A DNA stretch of 5,075 nucleotides from an uncultured Mucilaginibacter sp. (GCA_946479225.1 CAMLFI010000234.1:1-5075); one strand, 5' to 3'; counted from the first letter of the stretch, positions 1-5,075 are shown. Translations and numbers: made by a program. Notes: generated by a model from the letters alone, not told the origin.

Positions 1-1
1 C

Positions 2-142
2 AATGGTGCCGCTGTTATCGACCTGCGTGCCGGTCGCCCGCCCTTCGGTCTGCCCGGTCGCCGCATTCAGATAATAAGCGGTCGTGATGCCGGTGCCGGC
101 ACCCGAGATCGTCCCGCTGTTGACGATCGTCGCCGGAGCGCC
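2..142 (-). CDS. Fragment of an autotransporter-like repetitive passenger protein (foreign to the rest of the window)
   Basis: Seen: on the minus strand, codons from 142 down to 2 are open for 47 residues without a stop. They encode a Gly/Thr/Ala/Ser-rich peptide with IVNSGTISGAGTG near its start and VDNSGTI at its end, so the NSGTI unit occurs twice about 34 residues apart. The stretch is about 66% G+C by hand count, far above the rest of the window. Known: NSGTI/NSGxI repeats are typical beta-helix turns of type V autotransporter passengers and similar surface adhesins, common in proteobacteria such as sphingomonads. Inferred: this is an internal piece of such a gene, with neither start nor stop present. 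It is in a different frame from the adjoining moeA sequence, so no fused protein would keep this reading. It probably belongs to another organism and was joined artificially. The peptide is short, so the family call is tentative, but the repeat and the open frame agree. Confidence 0.5.
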
Positions 143-144
143 CT
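138..144. other. Chimeric junction between moeA and G+C-rich foreign sequence
   Basis: To the right of this point the minus strand encodes a normal MoeA N-terminus in DNA of about 46% G+C. To the left, the MoeA homology stops within one or two codons, G+C jumps to about 66%, and a different frame becomes coding-like. The bases at 139-144 could belong to either side, because AGG GC suits the MoeA Arg-Ala and GGC suits the repeat peptide. The exact breakpoint is therefore uncertain by a few bases. No insertion-sequence end, inverted repeat or target duplication is visible. Confidence 0.7.
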
Positions 145-255
145 AATCGTTTCAGCCAACACACGCCCCAGCGATTCCTCAAACAAAACTATTTCAGCAC
201 CGTAATCACCGGCGTTGCTCAATATCAGTTTTTCGGCTTCCTCAACCGTTATCAT
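142..255 (-). CDS. moeA: MoeA (molybdopterin molybdenumtransferase), N-terminal fragment only
   Basis: MoeA inserts molybdate into adenylylated molybdopterin, the last common step of Moco synthesis, in the cytoplasm. Seen: the ATG at 255-253 opens MITVEEAEKLIL, followed by EESLGRVLAETIRA at about residues 26-39. This is the characteristic MoeA N-terminus (V.EA...I, then LGRVLAE.I.A). Family members then continue with a D.P.F..S.MDG-type motif. Here the sequence instead departs at about residue 38-39 into Arg/Ser-rich nonsense that ends at a stop at 67-69. The family is normally about 390-410 residues, so about 90% is missing. The start is 33 bases after the moaA stop on the same strand, which fits a moaA-moeA operon. 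No Shine-Dalgarno sequence is visible; the leader is A/T-rich, as is usual in Bacteroidota. The break is more likely a contig-end or chimera artefact than a real pseudogene. Confidence 0.78.
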
Positions 256-288
256 CTTATTAATTTATAGATTTTTGGAGATGTATTA

Positions 289-1278
289 CTAACCACCTAT
301 TGTGGCCATTGATTCGTGTATTCCGGTTTTAGCAACGCGTTGGCGTTCTGCCTCCCAACCGTCTTTTACGCGTTTACCAAAGGCTGTTATTAAATGCTGT
401 TCCAGTTGGTCATCGTCAAACCCAGCTCGCATTAAGTCTTTAACATTCATTACTCCATCATCGTAGAGGCAAGTTTTCAGCGTTCCCTGCGGTGTAACAC
501 GTATGCGGTTACATGTACCGCAAAACGTGCGCGAGTAAGCTGCAATTATGCCAACACTGCCTTTATGCCCGGGTATATCATAGTTATAAGCCGTTGAATT
601 AGCAGGATCAATGCTTTTTTTAATACCTGGAAAATGCTGTTGGATCTCATTCAGAATACGTGCATGATCCCATTCTAAACCTTTATAAACATGACCGTCG
701 CCATTAAAAGGCATTTCCTCAATAAAACGCATACTTACCGGCAAATGTTTAGTTAACTCAACCAACGGAACAATATCCTGAGTGTTTTTTCCTGCCATAA
801 CAACAGCATTTATTTTAACCGTCATGTCATTGCGAAGCAGCTGCTGCAATGTATCCATCACCTTTGCAAACTCATCACGAAGTGTAATTGTAAAAAAGCG
901 ATTTGGATCCAGCGTATCCAAACTAAGATTAACTGTGTTAATACCCAGTTTCTTCATTTCGGTAACATAAGGTGCTGTTAAAACCCCGTTGGTGGTCATA
1001 CTGAGGTCTTTTAATCCTTCGAGTTTTGACAAGCCCGCAAGCAGATTCATAATGTCCTTGCGGACGAAAGGTTCGCCACCGGTAATACGAATCTTTTCTA
1101 CACCCATTTTCACCAACAGTGAGCAAACGCGCATCATTTCCTCGTAGCTCATCAGTTCGGTACGCGATAGCCAATTCAGCCCCTCTTCGGGCATACAATA
1201 AAAACAGCGCAAGTTGCACCTGTCTGTCACCGCAAGGCGCAGGTAATTTATTTTTCTGCCGTGATTATCCGTTAACAA
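289..1278 (-). CDS. moaA: GTP 3',8-cyclase MoaA (radical SAM), first step of molybdenum cofactor synthesis
   Basis: MoaA rearranges GTP to 3',8-cyclo-7,8-dihydro-GTP, which MoaC then converts to cyclic pyranopterin monophosphate. Numbering from the TTG at 1278 gives 329 residues, a normal length. Seen: the N-terminal radical SAM [4Fe-4S] motif TDRCNLRCFYC (Cys21, Cys25, Cys28); the SAM-binding ITGGEP at about 65-70; the C-terminal substrate-side cluster FCGTCNRIR...KTC (Cys256 and neighbours: Cys253, Cys256, Cys270, spacing CxxC-x13-C); and the C-terminal Gly-Gly tail (ATIGG) needed for activity in this family. Start: a TTG at 1296 adds six residues, but the TTG at 1278 gives MLTDNHGRKINYLRL, the usual family N-terminus, with AGGGGG nine bases upstream. 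I prefer 1278. There is no ATG near the expected N-terminus. The gene is followed by moeA after a short gap (likely operon) and is divergent from the xdhC-like gene. The gene looks complete and functional. Confidence 0.96.
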   Translation of the reverse strand: MLTDNHGRKINYLRLAVTDRCNLRCFYCMPEEGLNWLSRTELMSYEEMMRVCSLLVKMGVEKIRITGGEPFVRKDIMNLLAGLSKLEGLKDLSMTTNGVLTAPYVTEMKKLGINTVNLSLDTLDPNRFFTITLRDEFAKVMDTLQQLLRNDMTVKINAVVMAGKNTQDIVPLVELTKHLPVSMRFIEEMPFNGDGHVYKGLEWDHARILNEIQQHFPGIKKSIDPANSTAYNYDIPGHKGSVGIIAAYSRTFCGTCNRIRVTPQGTLKTCLYDDGVMNVKDLMRAGFDDDQLEQHLITAFGKRVKDGWEAERQRVAKTGIHESMATIGG

Positions 1279-1287
1279 TTGCGTTTT

Positions 1288-1293
1288 CCCCCT
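1288..1293 (-). promoter_or_regulatory. Shine-Dalgarno AGGGGG that decides the moaA start
   Basis: On the minus strand AGGGGG is followed by nine bases and then the TTG at 1278-1276. The alternative TTG at 1296-1294 would place this purine run inside the coding region as codons 2-3, and has no such run upstream of it. Strong Shine-Dalgarno sequences are uncommon in Bacteroidota, so this one may compensate for the weak TTG start. Confidence 0.45.
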
Positions 1294-1303
1294 CAATATA
1301 TTG

Positions 1304-1311
1304 TAAAATTA
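1304..1311 (-). promoter_or_regulatory. Possible -7 element of the moaA promoter (weak)
   Basis: The minus strand reads TAATTTTA here, a 7 of 8 match to the Bacteroidota -7 consensus TAnnTTTG. It would start transcription close to the moaA start codon. No TTTG/TTG -33 element is found at the usual distance upstream, and the region is A/T-rich, so a chance match is quite possible. Confidence 0.2.
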
Positions 1312-1319
1312 CACATATC

Positions 1320-1339
1320 CACGGTACGCCGTGTTTTTT
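1320..1339 (+). promoter_or_regulatory. Small hairpin with T6 tract in the moaA/xdhC divergent intergenic region
   Basis: CACGG (1320-1324), loop TACG, CCGTG (1329-1333), then six T (1334-1339). On the plus strand this has the shape of a short intrinsic terminator or attenuator, but the stem is only 5 bp and no plus-strand gene lies just upstream. It could instead be a dyad operator for a regulator of the divergent genes, or part of the moaA leader on the other strand. It is the only clear dyad I noticed in the intergenic stretch 1297-1414. Confidence 0.25.
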
Positions 1340-1400
1340 AATTGTCGTTTTATCACAAAAATGTGGCTATTGTTACGTACTCATGCACCAAACATTCGTT

Positions 1401-1408
1401 TATATTTG
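1401..1408 (+). promoter_or_regulatory. Bacteroidota -7 promoter element for the xdhC-like gene
   Basis: TATATTTG matches the Bacteroidota sigma-A -7 consensus TAnnTTTG perfectly, six bases before the ATG at 1415. Transcription would then start at or next to the ATG, giving a leaderless or nearly leaderless message. No good -33 TTTG is seen about 19-21 bases upstream, which lowers confidence. No ribosome-binding sequence lies between the element and the ATG. Confidence 0.4.
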
Positions 1409-1414
1409 TTTTAG

Positions 1415-2560
1415 ATGAAAGAACTGCAAGACATTGTAACCGCTTTTGATAAGGCCACGGCCCTTGGAAAACAAACCGCCCTGGCAACGGTAGTGCATGT
1501 GGAGGGCTCGTCCTACCGCCATGCCGGTGCGCGAATGTTAATTGCAGATGATGGTGAACTCACGGGCGCCATAAGTGGCGGTTGCCTTGAGGGGGATGCT
1601 TTGCGTAAGGCCCGCTTGGCTATGGCGCAAAACCGCCCCATGTTGGTTACCTATGACACTACAGATGATGACGACGCCAAATTTGGTGTGGGGTTGGGCT
1701 GCAATGGTATTATACACATCCTGATTGAACCGCTGGTAACGACTGACGGGAATAGCCCGATCAACCTGTTCAAGCTGTTTTTAAGCCGAAGACGTGCTGT
1801 TGTTTTAGCGACTCTCTTTTCATTAAAAGATAAAAAGAAAGAACAACCGGGAACTTGTTTGCTACTATCGGATAACGAACTCATCGCAAACAACTTTCCC
1901 GACGATATTATTAAAAATGCGGTAATGGATGATGCACGCTATGTGCTTCGGAATGGCAATTCGGTAACAAAAGCATATGCATACGATAGCGAGTTTACTT
2001 GCTTTGTTGAGTTGCTGCAACCTGCCGTTTCGCTGGTGATATTTGGTGCAGGGAATGATGCTATTCCGCTGATGAATTTTGCAGCGGTTTTAGGCTGGCA
2101 GGCTACTATAGTTGATGGAAGGACTAATTATGCGGTAGCCGGCAGATTTCCTTCAGCCAAACAAGTTATTACAGCCAAACCAGAACAGGCCCTTTCTTCA
2201 TTACTACTTGATGAAAGAACAGCGGTAGTGCTAATGACGCATAACTTTAACTACGATATGGCTATGCTAAAACAGTTAATGCCCTTACAATTAACCTATA
2301 TCGGCTGCCTTGGCCCTAAAAAGCGTTTGAACCGGATGCTTAATGATATGCGGGAAGAAGGTTTGGAGATAACCGACGAACAGTTAAAGAATGTTTATGG
2401 TCCTGCGGGATTGGCTATAGGATCGGAAAACGCTGATGAGATAGCCCTATCTATTCTTTCAGAAATACAGGCGGTATTAAAGAAGAGTATCGCCGTTTCT
2501 TTAAGAAATAAAACGTTCATACACGACCGCGCCGACCAGATCATCAATCAGGCTTTATGA
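1415..2560 (+). CDS. XdhC/CoxI family molybdenum cofactor insertion protein
   Basis: Known: XdhC-type proteins bind finished Moco, promote its sulfuration and deliver it to xanthine-dehydrogenase-family molybdenum hydroxylases. They are chaperones, not subunits of the enzyme. Seen: 381 residues with two domains. The N-terminal XdhC/CoxI domain has VEGSSYRHAGARMLI (about 29-43), GAISGGCLEGD (51-61, Cys57) and GLGCNG (93-98, Cys96). Cys57 and Cys96 are the two conserved cysteines thought to contact the cofactor. The C-terminal Rossmann-like domain has VIFGAGNDAIPL (208-219), VDGR (233-236), MTHNFNYD (274-281), GPKKR (300-304) and YGPAGLAIGSENADEIALSI (328-347). The length is typical and no key element is missing. 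The ATG at 1415 gives the standard family N-terminus (MKELQDIV). The stop overlaps the start of the MocA-like gene by four bases (ATGA), so the two are co-translated and probably act in sequence. A general XdhC-family name is safer than a specific xdhC or coxI symbol. Confidence 0.93.
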   Translation: MKELQDIVTAFDKATALGKQTALATVVHVEGSSYRHAGARMLIADDGELTGAISGGCLEGDALRKARLAMAQNRPMLVTYDTTDDDDAKFGVGLGCNGIIHILIEPLVTTDGNSPINLFKLFLSRRRAVVLATLFSLKDKKKEQPGTCLLLSDNELIANNFPDDIIKNAVMDDARYVLRNGNSVTKAYAYDSEFTCFVELLQPAVSLVIFGAGNDAIPLMNFAAVLGWQATIVDGRTNYAVAGRFPSAKQVITAKPEQALSSLLLDERTAVVLMTHNFNYDMAMLKQLMPLQLTYIGCLGPKKRLNRMLNDMREEGLEITDEQLKNVYGPAGLAIGSENADEIALSILSEIQAVLKKSIAVSLRNKTFIHDRADQIINQAL

Positions 2561-3138
2561 CGGGCATCATAATTCTGGCGGCCGGCTCGTCAAGCCGTAT
2601 GGGTGAAGCAAAACAAAATTTGCTTTTTAAAGGCATGACGTTGCTACAAACTGCGTTTAAAACTGCCCTTGCTTCTAAAGCCAATGTTGTTGCTGTTGTT
2701 TTAGGCGCCAACGTTGACGCAATATCTCCTACCATAATCAATCAACCGGTACACATTTTTAAAAATGAACATTGGGCGGAAGGCATGAGTGCAAGCATTA
2801 GTTTCGGATTAAGTAAGTTATTGAAGTCACAACCTGAACTTTCATCGGTGCTGTTTATGCTTATGGATCAACCGCTTGTAGATGATAACTTCATTAACAA
2901 ATTGATCGATCAGGCAGCTCCGGGCAAAATAATTGCAAGTTCATATAATGATACTTTGGGCCCACCCGTATTATTTGATAAGCAGTTTTTTGAGGAAATA
3001 TTAACGATGACCGGCAATGATGGAGCTAAAAGAATAATACAAAAACATCAAAAAGCAGTAATCGAAATTCCATTTGCATCGGGTGCTTTTGATATTGACA
3101 CCCCTGAAGATTACGAGCGATTGCGCGAAATGAATTAA
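2557..3138 (+). CDS. MocA-like molybdenum cofactor nucleotidyltransferase (probably CTP-dependent)
   Basis: Known: MocA and MobA transfer CMP or GMP to molybdopterin-bound molybdenum to make the dinucleotide form of the cofactor. MocA serves xanthine-dehydrogenase-type enzymes. Seen: 193 residues with a single nucleotidyltransferase (NTP_transf_3) fold: LAAGSSSRMGEAKQ (7-20), the N-terminal nucleotide-binding loop with its Lys; WAEGMSASISFGL (73-85), typical of the MocA branch; MDQPLV (103-108), where the Asp is the metal ligand; GPPVLF (135-140); GNDGAKRII (153-161); and FDIDTPEDY (178-186). LAAG rather than LAGG, and the link to an XdhC-family gene, point to the CTP-using MocA group, but nucleotide choice cannot be proved here. 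The start is fixed by the ATGA overlap with the XdhC-like gene. Its stop shares TTAA with the convergent HAD gene. The length matches the family (about 190-200). Confidence 0.9.
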   Translation: MTGIIILAAGSSSRMGEAKQNLLFKGMTLLQTAFKTALASKANVVAVVLGANVDAISPTIINQPVHIFKNEHWAEGMSASISFGLSKLLKSQPELSSVLFMLMDQPLVDDNFINKLIDQAAPGKIIASSYNDTLGPPVLFDKQFFEEILTMTGNDGAKRIIQKHQKAVIEIPFASGAFDIDTPEDYERLREMN

Positions 3139-3998
3139 AACATATCCCGCTCAATCACGGCTGATTCGCATATGTAAGTAGGTACAATGCCGGTCGAATT
3201 TATTCTTACATCTGCATCCTGACCGCGAGTATTTCCTGAGAGCACCAACACCGTATCCAAGCCATATTTATTGCCACCCAAAATGTCCGTCTGCAATGTG
3301 TCGCCCACCATCACGATGTCTTTTTTGCTGATCGACCTGTAATCGCGTATCAAATCGTAAGCAAACATAAACATCTGCGAGTCCGGTTTTCCGAAACGTA
3401 TAAAAGCCTTACCCACAATATCTTCCATCATCTTAGCTAAACCTCCAATTGCTACCGCCACATTTTGAACAGATACAGGATATGCATAATCTGTATTGGC
3501 AACGATAGCAGGTATAGGCCGTCTGCGCAGCAGGTTAACCGCGGTGTTTAAATCATTACGCCAGTCGAAACCCTCGTCATCCAAAAAAATAAGCGCGTTT
3601 ACCTGGTCAAAATTATCTTCGGTAATTTGCGATACCGGTATGGTATGGAGCCCGGAACTTTCAATGTAATGAGCAGAATTTTCTGTACCCAAATAAGCAA
3701 CAATTCCATCCTGAACCTTCAAATCAAGATATTCCTTAGTAAGCATACCCGAAGAAATGATCCTATCAGCAGTAATTGCATTTAGGCCAAGCAGGTGGTA
3801 CGATGCCGCCAATTGTTCAGGGCTGCGCGATGCATCATTGGTTACTATATAATACTCTTTTTTTTGTTCAGCGAGATACTCGAAGGTCCCTTCAATACCT
3901 TTAACAAGCCCTGTATAGTTTTTTAATACCCCAAACGCATCAAAAAACACTACGTCGTACTTGTCAATAATGGTTTTGAAATTGTCAATTCGCTGCAT
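3135..3998 (-). CDS. HAD superfamily class IIA (NagD-like) hydrolase with altered motif I
   Basis: Seen: 287 residues with the HAD order of motifs. Motif I is VVFFDAFGVL (nucleophile Asp20). Motif II is IVTNDASRSPEQL (Thr53), of the NagD class. A cap domain lies between (about 75-195). Motif III is FGKPD (Lys204), and motif IV is VMVGDTLQTDILGG (Asp233, Asp238). Known: class IIA HAD proteins include nucleotide and sugar phosphatases such as NagD and phosphoglycolate phosphatase. The second Asp of DxD, the general acid/base, is Phe22 here. Related HAD-IIA subfamilies have DLWGV, and dehalogenases have DAYGT, so this is probably a subfamily trait rather than decay, but it makes simple phosphatase activity uncertain. 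The ATG at 3998 gives a natural N-terminus, with a -7 promoter element about 33 bases upstream. The gene converges on the MocA-like gene; there is no sign it belongs to Moco synthesis. The substrate is unknown. Confidence 0.88.
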   Translation of the reverse strand: MQRIDNFKTIIDKYDVVFFDAFGVLKNYTGLVKGIEGTFEYLAEQKKEYYIVTNDASRSPEQLAASYHLLGLNAITADRIISSGMLTKEYLDLKVQDGIVAYLGTENSAHYIESSGLHTIPVSQITEDNFDQVNALIFLDDEGFDWRNDLNTAVNLLRRRPIPAIVANTDYAYPVSVQNVAVAIGGLAKMMEDIVGKAFIRFGKPDSQMFMFAYDLIRDYRSISKKDIVMVGDTLQTDILGGNKYGLDTVLVLSGNTRGQDADVRINSTGIVPTYICESAVIERDMF

Positions 3999-4030
3999 GC
4001 TTATCTTATGGGGATTAGATAGTATAAGTT

Positions 4031-4038
4031 CAAATATA
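4031..4038 (-). promoter_or_regulatory. Bacteroidota -7 promoter element for the HAD gene
   Basis: The minus strand reads TATATTTG, a perfect TAnnTTTG and the same octamer found before the XdhC-like gene. Transcription would begin near 4024-4026, leaving a leader of about 26 bases before the ATG at 3998. A TTTG lies upstream but only 13 bases away, shorter than the usual 19-21, so the -33 element is not convincing. If real, the HAD gene can be expressed on its own although the kinase-like gene lies 80 bases upstream on the same strand. Confidence 0.4.
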
Positions 4039-4078
4039 TCATTTTACACGACAAATGCCGGTAATATTTCAATGAGCT

Positions 4079-5075
4079 TTAATCAAGCTTTAACGCCGAC
4101 ACCAATTTTTCTGCATCAAAATCGCGGTCTACTGATGGCAGGTAAATCTCAAAAGCTTCGGCCTGCAACTTCTTAGCATATTGTTCGGCAAAAAAGTACT
4201 TGCCGTCTTTTATAACATAATTCAAAATAAAAAAGCGGTAAGCCTCCTTCAAAAATCTAACCTCATTAGCTGTTAAAGGATTTACTTTGTGATATTCTTG
4301 CAGAAAAAGTATAAAACGATCTTCGTTTAAAGTGTTAATGCCATAACTAAATACTGTCCTATCACCAATATCAGACACCACCCTGCTTAAAAAATAAAAA
4401 TCAAGCACGCGATAGCTCATCCGGAACCAATCATAGTCCCAGCGTGAATATAAATTCAGGTTACCGTCCACCGAAAAGTTCCCAATGTTCCAATCGATAA
4501 AAACCGGGATAATATCAAAAGAGCTCATGGTGTATTTAGAGCGATTTTTAAGGAAGGTCTCACAGTGGTATTTCAAAAAATCAGCTTTCATGGCAGAGCC
4601 GAACTGTTTTTCATTAACCTCCAGCTGATGCATCAGCGAATAGATATCTGTCCGAAGTGTTTTTGAAGATTTGGGCAGCACATTTTTAATATGCTTGCAA
4701 GCCTTATGAAACTTACCAATTTGCTGGCCGAGTTTGACAATGTGGTGTTCTTCCAGCCGACGAGGCAGGCGCTCCAGAATACGTGTGGGATTATAGAAAA
4801 CCACCCAAGCATCAATCTTAGCTTGTTTATAATGATAAATGTAAACGCGGTTGTTTTTTACCAAGGACTTGGCCAGTACGTTTTCGAAGGGATAAAGTAG
4901 ATTATTAGAGAGACTGTGAATAATGCGATGATCCTCTTTAAAATTCTCAAACTTACCGAAGTAGGAAAACTTGGCAATTATAATATCGTCATCATCAAAG
5001 GTTATCCTGAAAACGCGGTTGGTTGACACCATGGCACTGATATCTTCAATACTTTTAATAGTTTTTGAAGCATCG
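4079..5075 (-). CDS. APH/choline-kinase-like phosphotransferase, 5' end outside the window
   Basis: Seen (numbered from the in-frame Met at 5032): STNRVFRITF (about 3-12), like a nucleotide-binding loop; IIIAKFS with Lys21 as the likely ATP-anchoring lysine; Glu33 in the following helix as its possible partner; VFIDWNIGNF (177-186), where Asp180 and Asn185 have the Asp-x4-Asn spacing of the APH catalytic loop HGDxxxxN; and WDYDW (198-202), a candidate for the metal-binding Asp. Known: this fold (PF01636-like) phosphorylates small molecules such as aminoglycosides, choline, homoserine or sugars. Odd: the His of HGD is replaced (FID), so the member is divergent. The frame stays open from 5032 to 5075 (adding DASKTIKSIEDISA), and the Met at 5032 sits inside the strand leading to the nucleotide loop. 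The true start is therefore probably beyond the window. The C-terminus is complete (ends ALKLD). The substrate is unknown and similarity is weak, so 'hypothetical kinase-like protein' is the cautious name. Confidence 0.68.
   Translation of the reverse strand, partial: DASKTIKSIEDISAMVSTNRVFRITFDDDDIIIAKFSYFGKFENFKEDHRIIHSLSNNLLYPFENVLAKSLVKNNRVYIYHYKQAKIDAWVVFYNPTRILERLPRRLEEHHIVKLGQQIGKFHKACKHIKNVLPKSSKTLRTDIYSLMHQLEVNEKQFGSAMKADFLKYHCETFLKNRSKYTMSSFDIIPVFIDWNIGNFSVDGNLNLYSRWDYDWFRMSYRVLDFYFLSRVVSDIGDRTVFSYGINTLNEDRFILFLQEYHKVNPLTANEVRFLKEAYRFFILNYVIKDGKYFFAEQYAKKLQAEAFEIYLPSVDRDFDAEKLVSALKLD

Noticed and set aside
67..141. Arg/Ser/Ala-rich tail appended to the MoeA N-terminus in the same frame
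   Set aside because: It is out-of-frame translation of the foreign G+C-rich segment. It has no MoeA similarity and another frame of the same strand is the coding-like one.
782..1219. Open frames on both strands within moaA (plus 782-970, minus 938-1219)
   Set aside because: They lie entirely inside moaA, which has every family motif. Their peptides resemble no known family and have no start signals.
1119..1418. Plus-strand open frame of 99 codons overlapping the moaA 5' end and the intergenic region
   Set aside because: Mostly antisense to the conserved radical SAM region. Composition is Cys/Ser-rich and unlike a real protein, and it ends where the XdhC-like gene begins.
1651..1893. Minus-strand open frame within the XdhC-like gene
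   Set aside because: Antisense shadow of a gene with intact conserved motifs, with low-complexity Ser-rich content.
2544..2741. Minus-strand open frame at the start of the MocA-like gene
   Set aside because: Antisense to the conserved nucleotide-binding loop. An Ala/Thr-rich shadow.
3135..3998. HAD gene as a pseudogene because of the altered motif I
   Set aside because: The frame is intact, the length is normal and motifs II, III and IV are all conserved, so substitution within a functional subfamily is more likely.
4074..4095. Near-tandem repeat GCTTTAA...GCTTTAA at the end of the kinase-like gene
   Set aside because: Two 7-base units in an A/T-rich stop region, with no third copy or symmetry; chance is sufficient.
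3961..4176. Plus-strand open frame bridging the HAD/kinase gap
   Set aside because: Overlaps the ends of two genes on the other strand and shows no family resemblance or ribosome site.
4633..4900. Open frames on both strands inside the kinase-like gene
   Set aside because: Shadows of the longer frame, which runs unbroken for about 330 codons and has fold-level motifs.

Overview
The window looks like chromosomal DNA of a Bacteroidota bacterium, most likely of the Sphingobacteriaceae type (Mucilaginibacter or Pedobacter relatives). This rests on moderate G+C, protein sequences typical of that phylum, A/T-rich leaders with little Shine-Dalgarno signal, and two perfect copies of the Bacteroidota -7 promoter element (TAnnTTTG, here TATATTTG) just upstream of genes. 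The family-level assignment is an inference from overall resemblance, not from a search.

Left part (1-1296, minus strand): a molybdenum cofactor (Moco) biosynthesis operon reading leftwards, moaA then moeA. moaA is complete. moeA keeps only its first 38 or so codons and then runs at about 138-144 into about 140 bases of much more G+C-rich DNA (about 66% against about 46% in the moeA part, counted by hand). Read in another frame of the minus strand, that DNA encodes a repetitive NSGTI-type peptide resembling proteobacterial autotransporter passengers. An assembly or library chimera at a contig end is the simplest explanation.

Middle (1297-3138, plus strand): after a divergent intergenic region of about 120-135 bases come an XdhC/CoxI-family Moco insertase and a MocA-like molybdenum cofactor cytidylyltransferase, translationally coupled by an ATGA overlap. 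Together with moaA and moeA they form a Moco cluster: MoaA starts pterin synthesis, MoeA inserts molybdate, the MocA-like enzyme adds a nucleotide (probably CMP), and XdhC loads the finished cofactor into a xanthine-dehydrogenase-family hydroxylase. That target enzyme is not in the window.

Right part (3135-5075, minus strand): a HAD-IIA (NagD-like) protein converges on the MocA-like gene so tightly that both stop codons share one TTAA. Upstream of it is a phosphotransferase of the APH/choline-kinase-like fold, whose reading frame is open to the window edge, so its start lies outside. Both show non-canonical catalytic motifs (DAF instead of DxD in the HAD protein, FID instead of HGD in the kinase-like protein). 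I see no tRNA, rRNA, CRISPR, insertion sequence or phage gene. Apart from the junction at the left end this is an ordinary metabolic region, and I do not see a clearly new system.
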